DNA from: an uncultured Acidobacteriota bacterium
GTDB taxonomy: Bacteria; Acidobacteriota; Thermoanaerobaculia; Multivoradales; SZUA-115
DNA: 57,876 nt
Reading direction: 5' to 3'
Assembly: GCA_937867335.1 (NCBI GenBank)
Contig: CALMKX010000094.1
Location: 1 to 57,876, forward strand
The position numbers and the translations under genes are program-made. The notes under the pieces are model-generated. The model was not told where the DNA came from. It worked only from the letters and a program-made list of their open reading frames with translations, and ran no database searches. Below, piece after piece: positions 49,948 through 57,876 of this stretch; the stretch's first letter is position 1, and each line of letters opens with the position of its first letter.

Positions 49948-52151
49948 CCGCCCTCGCCCAGGAGCCGCCGGTGAGCCGCGAGATGGCCCGCGCCCACGGC
50001 CTGAGCGACGAGGAGCTCGACCGCCTCCAAGGAATTCTCGGCCGCCTGCCCAATCGCACCGAGCTCGGCATCGCCTCGGCGCTGTGGTCCGAGCACTGCT
50101 CGTACAAGTCCTCCAAGGTCTACCTGCGGGAGTTCCCCACCAACGGCCGCCACGTAGTCCAGGGGCCCGGCGAGAACGCCGGCATCGTCGACATCGGGGA
50201 GGGTTGGGTGGCGGCCTTCAAGATGGAAAGCCACAACCACCCGAGCTTCATCGAGCCCTACCAGGGAGCGGCTACCGGCGTGGGAGGCATCCTCCGCGAC
50301 GTCTTCACCATGGGGGCGCGGCCGATCGCCCTGCTCGACTCTCTGCACTTCGGCGAGCTCGACGCCCCGCGCATGCGCTACCTGGTGGACGGCGTGGTGC
50401 GCGGTATCGGCGGCTACGGCAACTGCGTGGGTGTGCCCACCGTGGGCGGCGAGACCGGCTTCCATCGCTGCTACAACGGCAACATCCTGGTGAATGCCTT
50501 CGCCCTGGGCCTCGCTCGGGCGGACCGCATCTTTCGAGCCCGAGCCAGCGGCGTCGGCAACCCGATTCTCTACGTGGGTAGCCGCACCGGCCGCGACGGC
50601 ATCCACGGTGCCACCATGGCCTCCGAGTCCTTCGGCGCCGAGAGTGAGGCCAAGCGCCCCACGGTGCAGGTGGGAGACCCGTTCACCGAGAAGATCCTGC
50701 TCGAGGCCTGCCTCGAGGCAATGCGCACCGACGCCCTGGTGGCGATCCAGGACATGGGAGCCGCCGGCTTGACCAGCTCGGGCTTCGAGATGGCGGGTCG
50801 AGGTGGGGCGGGCATCCGCCTGGAGCTCGACCGCGTGCCGCTGCGGGAGCCTGGGCTCACTCCCTACGAGATCATGCTCTCGGAGTCCCAGGAGCGGATG
50901 CTGATCGTGGCCCATCGCGGGCGGCAAGAAGAAATCGCCACGATCTTCCGGCGCTGGGGCCTGGAGGTGGTGGAGATCGGCGAAGTCACCGGCAGCGGTC
51001 GAGCGGAGCTCTTCTTCCACGGTGAGCGGGTGGCGGATCTCGCCGTCGAGCCGCTCACCGAGGGGGCGCCGATGTATCGCCGGCCAGCGGCCCCTCCGGC
51101 GGATCTCGCCCGCCGCCAGGGTGCGCCGGAAGTGCCTCCAGCGGAGGATGTGGCAGGAGCGCTCGAGCGCCTGCTCACCACTCCCGAGCTCGCCTCCAAG
51201 GAGTGGATCTGGGGCCAGTACGACTACTCGGTGCGCACCAACACGGTGGCCGGCCCCGGAGGGGATGCCGCCGTGCTGCGGCTCAAGGGCTCGGCCCGAG
51301 GCCTGGCGCTCTCTTCGGACGTGAACCCCGGCTACTGCTGGCTCGACCCACGAACCGGAGGCGCCCAGGCGGTGGCCGAGGCGGTGCGCAATCTGGCGAT
51401 GGCCGGTGCCGAACCTCTGGGCCTGACCGACTGCCTGAACTTCGGCAACCCGGAACGACCGGAGATCTCCTGGCAGCTCGCCGAGTGCATCCAGGGAATG
51501 AGCGAGGCCTGCCGGGCGCTTGAGATTCCGGTGGTCTCAGGCAACGTCTCTCTCTACAACGAAACCGAGGGGAGGTCGATCCACCCCACGCCCACCGTCG
51601 CCGCCGTGGGGCTCATTCCCGAAGTCCAGAAGGTGCCGGGAGTGGGTTTCGAGCCCGGCTGCAAGGTGGTGCTCCTCGGCAAAGACCGCGCTGAGTTCGG
51701 TGGCTCGGCCTATCTGCGGCTGCTTTTCGACCTCGAGCAGGGCCTGCCGCCCAGAGTGAGCCTCGAGGCCGAGCTGCGGCTCTCGAGGCTGATGCGCGAG
51801 CTGGTGGCAGCAGGGCTCCTGGCCACGGCGCACGACCTCGCCGAGGGCGGCCTGGCCGTGGCCCTGGCGGAGTGCTGCTTCGCCCGCGGCGTGGGTGCCC
51901 GGTTGGCGGTGTCGCTGAGCCCCACGCAGCTGTTCTCGGAGAGCCAGGCGAGGGCTGTGGTGGCCTGCCGGCCGGAGCACCTCGAAAGGCTGCTGGCCGC
52001 TGCGGAGAGGCTGGGAGTGCCGGCCCAGGAGGCTGGCGAGACCGGCGGCGAACGGCTGTGGGTGGCGGCGGACGGCGCGACTCTCGACGTGGACGTGGCC
52101 GGCCTGCGGGCGAAGTGGGCCTCGGCCTTGCCGCTCGCCCTCGGGATGTGA
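49944..52151 (+). CDS. purL: Phosphoribosylformylglycinamidine synthase, PurL subunit
   Basis: The 735-residue small-type PurL is the ATP-dependent synthase. It has the N-terminal [47 protein letters not shown], the duplicated AIRS-like halves, and [17 protein letters not shown]. Length agrees with PurS-dependent enzymes (about 730), not the 1300-residue fused form. GTG 49944 overlaps the purQ stop. Confidence 0.97.
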   Translation: MTALAQEPPVSREMARAHGLSDEELDRLQGILGRLPNRTELGIASALWSEHCSYKSSKVYLREFPTNGRHVVQGPGENAGIVDIGEGWVAAFKMESHNHPSFIEPYQGAATGVGGILRDVFTMGARPIALLDSLHFGELDAPRMRYLVDGVVRGIGGYGNCVGVPTVGGETGFHRCYNGNILVNAFALGLARADRIFRARASGVGNPILYVGSRTGRDGIHGATMASESFGAESEAKRPTVQVGDPFTEKILLEACLEAMRTDALVAIQDMGAAGLTSSGFEMAGRGGAGIRLELDRVPLREPGLTPYEIMLSESQERMLIVAHRGRQEEIATIFRRWGLEVVEIGEVTGSGRAELFFHGERVADLAVEPLTEGAPMYRRPAAPPADLARRQGAPEVPPAEDVAGALERLLTTPELASKEWIWGQYDYSVRTNTVAGPGGDAAVLRLKGSARGLALSSDVNPGYCWLDPRTGGAQAVAEAVRNLAMAGAEPLGLTDCLNFGNPERPEISWQLAECIQGMSEACRALEIPVVSGNVSLYNETEGRSIHPTPTVAAVGLIPEVQKVPGVGFEPGCKVVLLGKDRAEFGGSAYLRLLFDLEQGLPPRVSLEAELRLSRLMRELVAAGLLATAHDLAEGGLAVALAECCFARGVGARLAVSLSPTQLFSESQARAVVACRPEHLERLLAAAERLGVPAQEAGETGGERLWVAADGATLDVDVAGLRAKWASALPLALGM

Positions 52152-52167
52152 GCCGAGACGGCCCGGC

Positions 52168-52983
52168 TCAAGGGCGCCGTGCTGTCCCGGGCACTTCGCG
52201 AACGAGCCGAAAGCCCAGGCTGTAGCCGCGATCTTCCGGGGCGTGCGTGTAGCGCAGCGCGCAACGCGCGCTGTCCGCACCGAACGCCCAGCTGCCGCCC
52301 CGGATCACTTTCTTGCCGCTGGCGCAACGGGCGAGCGGGTCCAGCACCGGCCCGCTGGGATAGGGACAGTGATCGTCCGCCGTCCACTCCCAGACGTTGC
52401 CATGGAGGTCCGAGAATCCCCAGGGGTTGGCCCCCAGCTCTGCCACCGGAATCGGCCGGCCGCGGAACACTCCGGCCGGCGAGCCGGGCATCGGATACCG
52501 GCCGTCGTAGTTCGCTTGGTCGGTGCTGAGCCGATCACCGGTCGAAAAAGGCGTGCGCGAGCCGGCACGGCAGGCGTACTCCCATTCCGCCTCCGTGGGC
52601 AAGCGGAAGCGCTCGTCGGGAACTCGGGCGCCAAGCCGGGCCAGAAAGGCCGAAACGTCGCGGAAGGTCACGTTCTCGACCGGGCAGTCTCCTCCGCATC
52701 CCGCGAAGAAGGCGGGGTTCTCGCCCATCACCCGCTGCCACTGGCCCTGCGTGACCTCGGTTGCCGAGAGAAAGAAGGCGCGGCTGAGGTGGACCAGATG
52801 TTCCACTTCTTGGGCCTCCCGGCTGGGCTCAGAGGCGGGGGAGCCCATGGTCAGGGTTCCGGCCGGCACCCGGAGAAAGACGATGCCGCTCGACGGCTCG
52901 GTCCAGCGTTCGGGCCTTGCCTGGCAGGCCAGGAGCAAGCTTGCCAGTAGACAGATCGGCGCTCCGTGGCGGAGTCTCGGCAC
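52168..52983 (-). CDS. FGE-sulfatase (SUMF1/EgtB-type) domain lipoprotein
   Basis: The protein has 271 residues from GTG 52983. A lipobox LASLLLACQ anchors it to a membrane. The FGE fold is clear: VPAGTLTMGSP, FFLSATEVTQGQWQRVMG, CPVENVTFRDVSAFLARLG, FRLPTEAEWEYACRAG, GFSDLHGNVWEWTADD, VIRGGSWAFG and LGFRLVRE. In true formylglycine-generating enzymes two cysteines bind copper near the C-terminus; the single Cys in DSARCALRYTHA makes that catalysis doubtful, so a binding or scaffold role is likely. The gene interrupts the purine cluster on the opposite strand. Confidence 0.85.
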   Translation of the reverse strand: MPRLRHGAPICLLASLLLACQARPERWTEPSSGIVFLRVPAGTLTMGSPASEPSREAQEVEHLVHLSRAFFLSATEVTQGQWQRVMGENPAFFAGCGGDCPVENVTFRDVSAFLARLGARVPDERFRLPTEAEWEYACRAGSRTPFSTGDRLSTDQANYDGRYPMPGSPAGVFRGRPIPVAELGANPWGFSDLHGNVWEWTADDHCPYPSGPVLDPLARCASGKKVIRGGSWAFGADSARCALRYTHAPEDRGYSLGFRLVREVPGTARRP

Positions 52984-53055
52984 GGTAGCTCTGGAGCTTA
53001 AGTCAAGCGGAACGGCAGGTGCACGGGCGAGTAGCGTCGGATACGCTGAAGGACC

Positions 53056-53877
53056 ATGCTCGAGGTGAGCCACCATGGCCCTTTGACGCGGATCCGGCTC
53101 GCCAGGACATTCCTGGGGCGGCCACTCCGAGATGTTTCCGCGTACCTGATCGACGGAGTGTTGATCGACTCCGGGCCGCCCGCAACCGCCCAGGAGCTGG
53201 TGCGCTGGCTCGAGGCGTCGGGCGAGGCCGCCCGGCTGCGGGCGATCGTTCACACTCACCATCACGAGGATCACGTTGGTGCGAGCCCTGTCCTCGCCCG
53301 GAAGCTGGGCGTACCGATTTACGCGCCGGCTCCCACCGTGGCGATCCTTGGCCGGCCGCGGAGAGTGCCGCTCTACCGCTGGTTGGTGTGGGGCGGGCCC
53401 GGCGTGGTGTCCGCCGAGGTTCTGCCGGAACGCCTCGAAGTGGGGGAGCTCCGGCTCCGGGTGTTCCCCTCCCCCGGGCATGCCTTCGATCATGTCTGCC
53501 TCTTCGAAGAGCGACTCGGCTGGCTCTTCGCCGGCGATCTCTACGTTCACCCCAGGGTGAAGTACCTGCGGCGCATCGAGGACCCTTGGCAGCACCTCGC
53601 CTCGATCGATCGGGCTCTCAGCTACCCGTTTACCCGGCTAGTCTGTGCCCACGCGGGAGTGGTGGAAGAGGCACGGCAGGCTCTCGAAGCCAAGCGAGCC
53701 TACTGGCGGGGCCTCGCACTGGAGGCCCGAAGCCTTGCCGGGAAAGGCCTCCGGGCGCGGGCGATTACCCGCCGGCTGCTGGGAGCGGAGGGGCTGTTTA
53801 CTTACCTCTCTGGAGGTGACTTCTCCAAGGCCAACTTGATCAAGAAGCTACTCGCTCCTCCCCCCACCTTGGGTTAG
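53056..53877 (+). CDS. Metallo-beta-lactamase-fold hydrolase
   Basis: The 273-residue protein has the full glyoxalase II-type site: VHTHHHEDHVGASPVLA, FPSPGHAFDHVCLF and WLFAGDLYVHPR, with VCAHAGVV at the end of the fold. The C-terminal helical part (EEARQALEAKRAYWRGL to AITRRLLG) resembles the LACTB2-like/MBLAC winged-helix region, so a nuclease or thioesterase role is possible. No signal peptide. It is 10 bases upstream of purF but there is no metabolic link in the sequence. Confidence 0.8.
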   Translation: MLEVSHHGPLTRIRLARTFLGRPLRDVSAYLIDGVLIDSGPPATAQELVRWLEASGEAARLRAIVHTHHHEDHVGASPVLARKLGVPIYAPAPTVAILGRPRRVPLYRWLVWGGPGVVSAEVLPERLEVGELRLRVFPSPGHAFDHVCLFEERLGWLFAGDLYVHPRVKYLRRIEDPWQHLASIDRALSYPFTRLVCAHAGVVEEARQALEAKRAYWRGLALEARSLAGKGLRARAITRRLLGAEGLFTYLSGGDFSKANLIKKLLAPPPTLG

Positions 53878-53887
53878 GCTTTCCCGT

Positions 53888-55279
53888 ATGTGCGGCATCT
53901 TTGGCATCGAGGGCCACCCGGACGCCTCCAACCTGACCTATCTGGGCCTTTACGCTCTCCAGCACCGGGGCCAGGAAAGTGGAGGGATCGTCAGCTGGGA
54001 CGGCTCTCGCCTGCACGTGGAGCGAGGCATGGGGCATGTGCGGGAGATCTTTTCGCAGGAAGTGCTGCATCGCCTGCCCGGGTACCGGGCCATTGGGCAC
54101 ACCCGCTATTCGACCTCGGGCGCAAGCGTGATCAGCAACGCCCAGCCGGTCGTGGTGAAGACCGCTCTCGGCCCGCTCGCCATCGTCCACAACGGCAACC
54201 TGGTCAACGCCTTCGAAATCCGCCAACGCCTGGAGAGAGAGGGTGCCATCTTCCAGACCACTTCGGACTCGGAGGTGATCCTCCACCTGATGGCTCGGAG
54301 TGGCAGCCGCCACGTGCTCGATGCCCTCAAGGTGGCGCTGGCCGAAGTACGGGGAGCCTATTCCCTGCTGCTGGCTGCCGAGAATTGCTTGATCGCCGCG
54401 CGGGATCCCAACGGCTTCCGGCCCCTGCTCTGCGGGCGCTTCGGCGATGCGGTGTGCTTCGCTTCCGAAAGCTGCGCCTTCGATCTCCTGGGCGTCGAGC
54501 CCGAGCGAGAGCTCGAGCCGGGAGAGCTTGCCGTCGTGGCGGGCGGGAAGCTCGGCTTCGAGCGGGTGCCCGGCCGGGCGGAACCGAGCCGATGCATCTT
54601 CGAGCACGTGTACTTCGCTCGGCCCGACAGCAAGGTCTTCGGCGACACGGTCTCGGCCGTCAGGCTGCGCATGGGGGCTCAGCTCGCCCGCGAGGCGCCT
54701 GCGGCAGCCGACGTCGTGATGCCGGTTCCGGACAGCGGGCTCTTCGCCGCCTTGGGCTACAGCCGGGAGTCCGGCTTGCCGTTCGAATTCGGCCTGATCC
54801 GCAACCACTACGTGGGACGGACGTTCATCCAGCCTACCCAGGAGATCCGCAACTTCGGCGTGCGGGTGAAGCTCAACGCCGTGCGGCAGTTGATCGAAGG
54901 CAAACGCGTGGTGCTGGTGGACGATTCGATCGTGCGCGGTACCACGTCGCGCAAGATCGTTCAGATGGTGAGGGAGGCCGGAGCCCGCGAGGTACATATG
55001 CGGATTCCTTCGCCTCCCACCGCGTGGCCCTGCCACTACGGAATCGATACTCCCACTCGCGAAGAGCTGATCGCTTCACGGTTGTCGGTTGCCGAGATAG
55101 CGGGGTTCATCGGTGCGGACAGCCTCGCCTACCTCTCTCTCGAGGGCCTGCTCGGCTGCGCCTCGGGGGAACGGAAATCCTATTGCACGGCGTGCTGGAC
55201 GGGAGAGTATCGGGTGCCGGTGGATTCCGGAGAAGCCCGCCAAGTGGAGCTCTTCCCGATTCGAATGGAGCGCACGTGA
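53888..55279 (+). CDS. purF: Amidophosphoribosyltransferase
   Basis: The 463-residue enzyme makes phosphoribosylamine from PRPP and glutamine, the committed step of purine synthesis. The N-terminal nucleophile is Cys2 (MCGIFGIEG), so only the Met is removed. The glutaminase part has GLYALQHRGQESGGI and IGHTRYSTSG; the PRPP loop is VVLVDDSIVRGTT. Cysteines in SRCIFEHVYF, WPCHYG and YCTACWTGEY are placed like the Fe-S ligands of the Bacillus-type enzyme. ATG 53888 follows a TAGGCT hexamer at 7 bases. Confidence 0.96.
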   Translation: MCGIFGIEGHPDASNLTYLGLYALQHRGQESGGIVSWDGSRLHVERGMGHVREIFSQEVLHRLPGYRAIGHTRYSTSGASVISNAQPVVVKTALGPLAIVHNGNLVNAFEIRQRLEREGAIFQTTSDSEVILHLMARSGSRHVLDALKVALAEVRGAYSLLLAAENCLIAARDPNGFRPLLCGRFGDAVCFASESCAFDLLGVEPERELEPGELAVVAGGKLGFERVPGRAEPSRCIFEHVYFARPDSKVFGDTVSAVRLRMGAQLAREAPAAADVVMPVPDSGLFAALGYSRESGLPFEFGLIRNHYVGRTFIQPTQEIRNFGVRVKLNAVRQLIEGKRVVLVDDSIVRGTTSRKIVQMVREAGAREVHMRIPSPPTAWPCHYGIDTPTREELIASRLSVAEIAGFIGADSLAYLSLEGLLGCASGERKSYCTACWTGEYRVPVDSGEARQVELFPIRMERT

Positions 55280-55337
55280 GCGCGGAGCCTGCGTCCAGCC
55301 GAGGACTGGCCGACAACTTCATTCCACGAGAGTGACC

Positions 55338-56411
55338 ATGAACACGCCGACCCAGAATAGCGCTTATCAGGCGGCCGGCGTCGACATCGACGCCCAGGAG
55401 CGTGGCCTCGCGGAGGTGAAACGGCTCGCCAAGTCCACCTTCACGACCGCAGTTCTCTCGGAGATCGGTCTCTTTGGCGGTCTCTACCGGCCGGACCTTC
55501 GGGGAATGGTCGAGCCCGTGCTGGTGGCTTCTGCCGATGGGGTGGGCACGAAGTTGAGAGTGGCCGAGATGGCGAACGACTTCTCGACCGTGGGCCGAGA
55601 TCTGGTGAACCACTGCGTGAACGACATCTTGGTCCAGGGCGCCTCGCCGATCTTCTTTCTCGACTATGTCGGGGCTGGAGTGCTCGACCCCGACAAGCTA
55701 ATCGAGCTGGTGCGGGGCGTGGCTGCAGGCTGCCGGGACCACGGCTGCGCCCTACTCGGGGGTGAGACCGCCGAGATGCCCGGCTTCTACCGTCCCGGGG
55801 ACTACGAGTTGGTGGGCTTCGTAGTGGGCCTGGTCGACCGGCCGAAGATCCTGGACGGCAGCCGGGTGCGAGTGGGAGACCGCTTGCTCGGCCTGCCTTC
55901 GGCGGGCCTCCATACCAACGGCTACTCGCTCGCCAGGAGAGTTCTCTTCGACACCCTTGGGCTGAGGCTGGGAGACCGCCTCCCTGGCTCCTCGGACACA
56001 CGCTCGGTAGGCGAGCTGCTGCTGGCGCCGCACCTCTCCTACTATCAGGTCCTCCAGCCCTACTTAGGGCACCCCGGCCTTCATGCGTTGGCTCACATCA
56101 CCGGTGGCGGTTTCACCGACAACCTGCCTCGCGTGTTGCCAGAAGGCACCGCTGCGCGGGTCGAGCTGGGCTCCTGGCGGGTTCCAGAGCTCTTCCGAGT
56201 CCTGGCAGAGGCAGGCGGCGTCGAGGCGGAGGAGCAACTTCGAGTCTTCAACCTGGGCATAGGCATGGTGGTGGTTCTTGATCCGGCTGGAGCGGAGTCA
56301 CTCGCCGCGGCGATACCCGACGTTGAAGGGAAGCGGCCGGTCTTCTTGGGCGAAGTCATCCCTGGAGACGGGAGGGTCCACTATCACGGGCACCTCTCGA
56401 AGGCGCCATGA
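55338..56411 (+). CDS. purM: Phosphoribosylformylglycinamidine cyclo-ligase
   Basis: The 357-residue AIR synthase carries out step 5 of purine synthesis. It has NSAYQAAGVDIDAQERGL, ASADGVGTKLRVAEM, the DLVNHCVNDILVQGASPIFFLDY segment, GGETAEMPGFY and HITGGGFTDNLPRVLPE. ATG 55338 is 58 bases after purF; an overlapping frame in the gap is not a gene. It overlaps purN by 4 bases. Confidence 0.97.
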   Translation: MNTPTQNSAYQAAGVDIDAQERGLAEVKRLAKSTFTTAVLSEIGLFGGLYRPDLRGMVEPVLVASADGVGTKLRVAEMANDFSTVGRDLVNHCVNDILVQGASPIFFLDYVGAGVLDPDKLIELVRGVAAGCRDHGCALLGGETAEMPGFYRPGDYELVGFVVGLVDRPKILDGSRVRVGDRLLGLPSAGLHTNGYSLARRVLFDTLGLRLGDRLPGSSDTRSVGELLLAPHLSYYQVLQPYLGHPGLHALAHITGGGFTDNLPRVLPEGTAARVELGSWRVPELFRVLAEAGGVEAEEQLRVFNLGIGMVVVLDPAGAESLAAAIPDVEGKRPVFLGEVIPGDGRVHYHGHLSKAP

Positions 56412-57094
56412 GCGCAGCAGGAGGCCTCTCGCCGGCACGCTTGGCCGTGCTTCTCTCAGGGCGTGGCAGCAACTTCCTCGCCTTGGCCGAAGCGACGAGA
56501 AGAGGGGAGTTGCCGGCCGAGATCGTGCTCGTTCTCAGCAACGAACCCGAGGCTCCAGGCCTGGCGCGTGCCCGGGAGCTGGGCCTACCAGCGGTGGCGG
56601 TGCCCCATCGAGGCGCCGGCGGGCGCGAAGAGCACGAGCGGCGAGTGCTCGAGGAACTTGCCCATGCGAAAGCGGAGTGGATAGCCCTGGCCGGGTACAT
56701 GCGCTTCCTCTCGCCGAGTTTTGTCGCCGCCTATGCCCGGCGAATCGTCAACGTGCACCCCAGCCTGCTCCCCGCCTTCCCGGGCCTCGAAGCCCAACAA
56801 CAGGCCTTGGACCACGGCGTGAGGCTGAGCGGCTGCACGGTCCACCTGGTGGATACCGGGCTCGATAGCGGCCCCATCGTGGAGCAGCGAAGCGTCCCGG
56901 TGCTCGAGGGTGATCACCGAGAGGATCTCGCTTCCCGCATCCTCGAACAGGAGCACCAGGCCTACGTGTGGGGCCTCCGGCGTCTGCTCGAAGAGCCGTG
57001 GCACGTTGAAGGGCGGCGTCTCGTTTTCGGCCCTGGAGGCCTTGGCTGGCGGGCCCAGTACCAGGCCAAAAAAAAGTTGGAGACGAGGGGTTGA
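56408..57094 (+). CDS. purN: Phosphoribosylglycinamide formyltransferase
   Basis: The 228-residue enzyme formylates GAR with 10-formyl-tetrahydrofolate. LAVLLSGRGSNFLALAEA binds the substrate phosphate; the catalytic Asn-His pair is in IVNVHPSLLPAFPG and the Asp in VDTGLDSGPIV. The C-terminus is longer than average by about 15 residues. ATG 56408 overlaps the purM stop (ATGA). The gene ends just before the rRNA promoters. Confidence 0.96.
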   Translation: MSAAGGLSPARLAVLLSGRGSNFLALAEATRRGELPAEIVLVLSNEPEAPGLARARELGLPAVAVPHRGAGGREEHERRVLEELAHAKAEWIALAGYMRFLSPSFVAAYARRIVNVHPSLLPAFPGLEAQQQALDHGVRLSGCTVHLVDTGLDSGPIVEQRSVPVLEGDHREDLASRILEQEHQAYVWGLRRLLEEPWHVEGRRLVFGPGGLGWRAQYQAKKKLETRG

Positions 57095-57119
57095 CAACCG
57101 CCAGACCCTTGTCTACTAT
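57091..57119 (+). promoter_or_regulatory. rRNA operon promoter P1
   Basis: TTGACA (57091-57096), a 17-base spacer and TACTAT (57114-57119) make a near-consensus sigma-70 promoter that begins inside the last codons of purN. It is the strongest sigma-70 promoter in the window. Confidence 0.8.
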
Positions 57120-57320
57120 CTCGCTCCTCGCCGGCTGAGAGGTCGGCGGCCCGAAGCGAAGGCAGCGCCCCTCAAAGATGAAGCGGCGCCGACTGGAAGG
57201 CGAAGTCGGTGCGGAGAGGGCGACCGGGGTTGACTCCCCACCCACTGCCGACGCTCCCCCAGCTCAATGCGGGTGGGTGCAGGCGCCAGAGTAAGAGGCG
57301 CAAAAAGTTGCGGCGGGGGC

Positions 57321-57350
57321 TTGACGGGCAGAAGCGGTTCTTTGTAGTAT
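57321..57350 (+). promoter_or_regulatory. rRNA operon promoter P2
   Basis: TTGACG (57321-57326), an 18-base spacer and TAGTAT (57345-57350). The tandem P1/P2 layout is normal for rRNA operons. Confidence 0.7.
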
Positions 57351-57375
57351 CGAAATTCGCGCCCGAGACGGCGCC

Positions 57376-57391
57376 GGTTCTTTGAAAACTG
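57376..57391 (+). promoter_or_regulatory. boxA-like antitermination element
   Basis: GGTTCTTTGAAAACTG resembles NusB/NusE-binding boxA elements found in rRNA leaders. It lies about 128 bases before the 16S 5' end. Confidence 0.6.
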
Positions 57392-57503
57392 AATAGAGGG
57401 AAATGCTCGCGTCAACGGCGGCGCCGAAAGGCGATCTGCCAACAAATGAGTAAGGCAATGTCGGCGTCGGTCCTTAGCCGGTCGACGACGACTTACAGGA
57501 TTT

Positions 57504-57876
<373 letters not shown>

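Larger units (their letters stand above)
57120..57503 (+). other. rRNA leader region
   Basis: The stretch between purN and 16S is about 400 bases. It holds promoter P1 at its left edge, a second promoter at 57321, and a boxA-like element at 57376. The rest is GC-rich; I see no tRNA or reading frame worth calling. GGTTCTTTG occurs twice (at 57337 and 57376), once within P2 and once in boxA. Confidence 0.6.

Overview
This is a GC-rich, densely coding chromosomal window with many 1-20 base overlaps between genes. It ends inside the 5' part of a 16S rRNA gene. The GspG-like type IV pilins, the MXAN_5187-type domain, the peptidase/TolB/beta-barrel protein, the dprA-trmFO-xerC-hslVU block and the 16S 5' sequence together suggest an uncultured Acidobacteriota-like bacterium, possibly Thermoanaerobaculia/Holophagae. 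The phylum call is an inference; outer-membrane proteins and lipoproteins show a diderm envelope.

Layout. 1-1180: an N-terminally broken nucleotide-sugar-type dehydrogenase fragment and an NYN-OST-HTH RNase-like gene. 1400-4004: a compact three-gene operon with a RES-domain, glycine-zipper putative toxin, a YbjN/secretion-chaperone-like protein and an unknown, possibly immunity, protein. 4219-13922: an SDR epimerase, a membrane protein, a split biotin-dependent acyl-CoA carboxylase pair, a YfhO-like membrane protein, a decaprenyl-phosphate phosphoribosyltransferase-like UbiA protein, a GT-C glycosyltransferase and a DegT-type aminotransferase. The last four suggest polyprenyl-phosphate-sugar envelope glycan synthesis.

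14011-30461 is a type IV pilus locus. It holds two paralogous GspG-like pilins interleaved with two M20 peptidases, prepilin peptidase PilD, sensor kinase PilS, the minor pilin set fimT-pilV-pilW-pilX, PilY1, an exported proline-rich protein, and the sigma-54 response regulator PilR on the opposite strand. Both pilins have -24/-12 (sigma-54) promoters, so kinase, regulator and targets lie in one locus.

30548-47095: a MXAN_5187-like protein, a TPR protein, citrate synthase, then a long minus-strand run (PGPGW protein, degenerate ApbE, dapF, FnIII lipoprotein, hslU, hslV, xerC, trmFO, dprA), followed by a plus-strand envelope operon (TPR lipoprotein, unknown exported protein, large zinc-peptidase/TolB/outer-membrane barrel fusion).

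47240-57094: two metallo-beta-lactamase-fold proteins (one YycJ-like) lead into purS-purQ-purL. An FGE-type lipoprotein on the minus strand and a third MBL hydrolase separate these from purF-purM-purN. The de novo purine genes run directly into the rRNA operon, which has two sigma-70-type promoters and a boxA-like element. No tRNA, CRISPR array, insertion sequence or attachment site was recognised.
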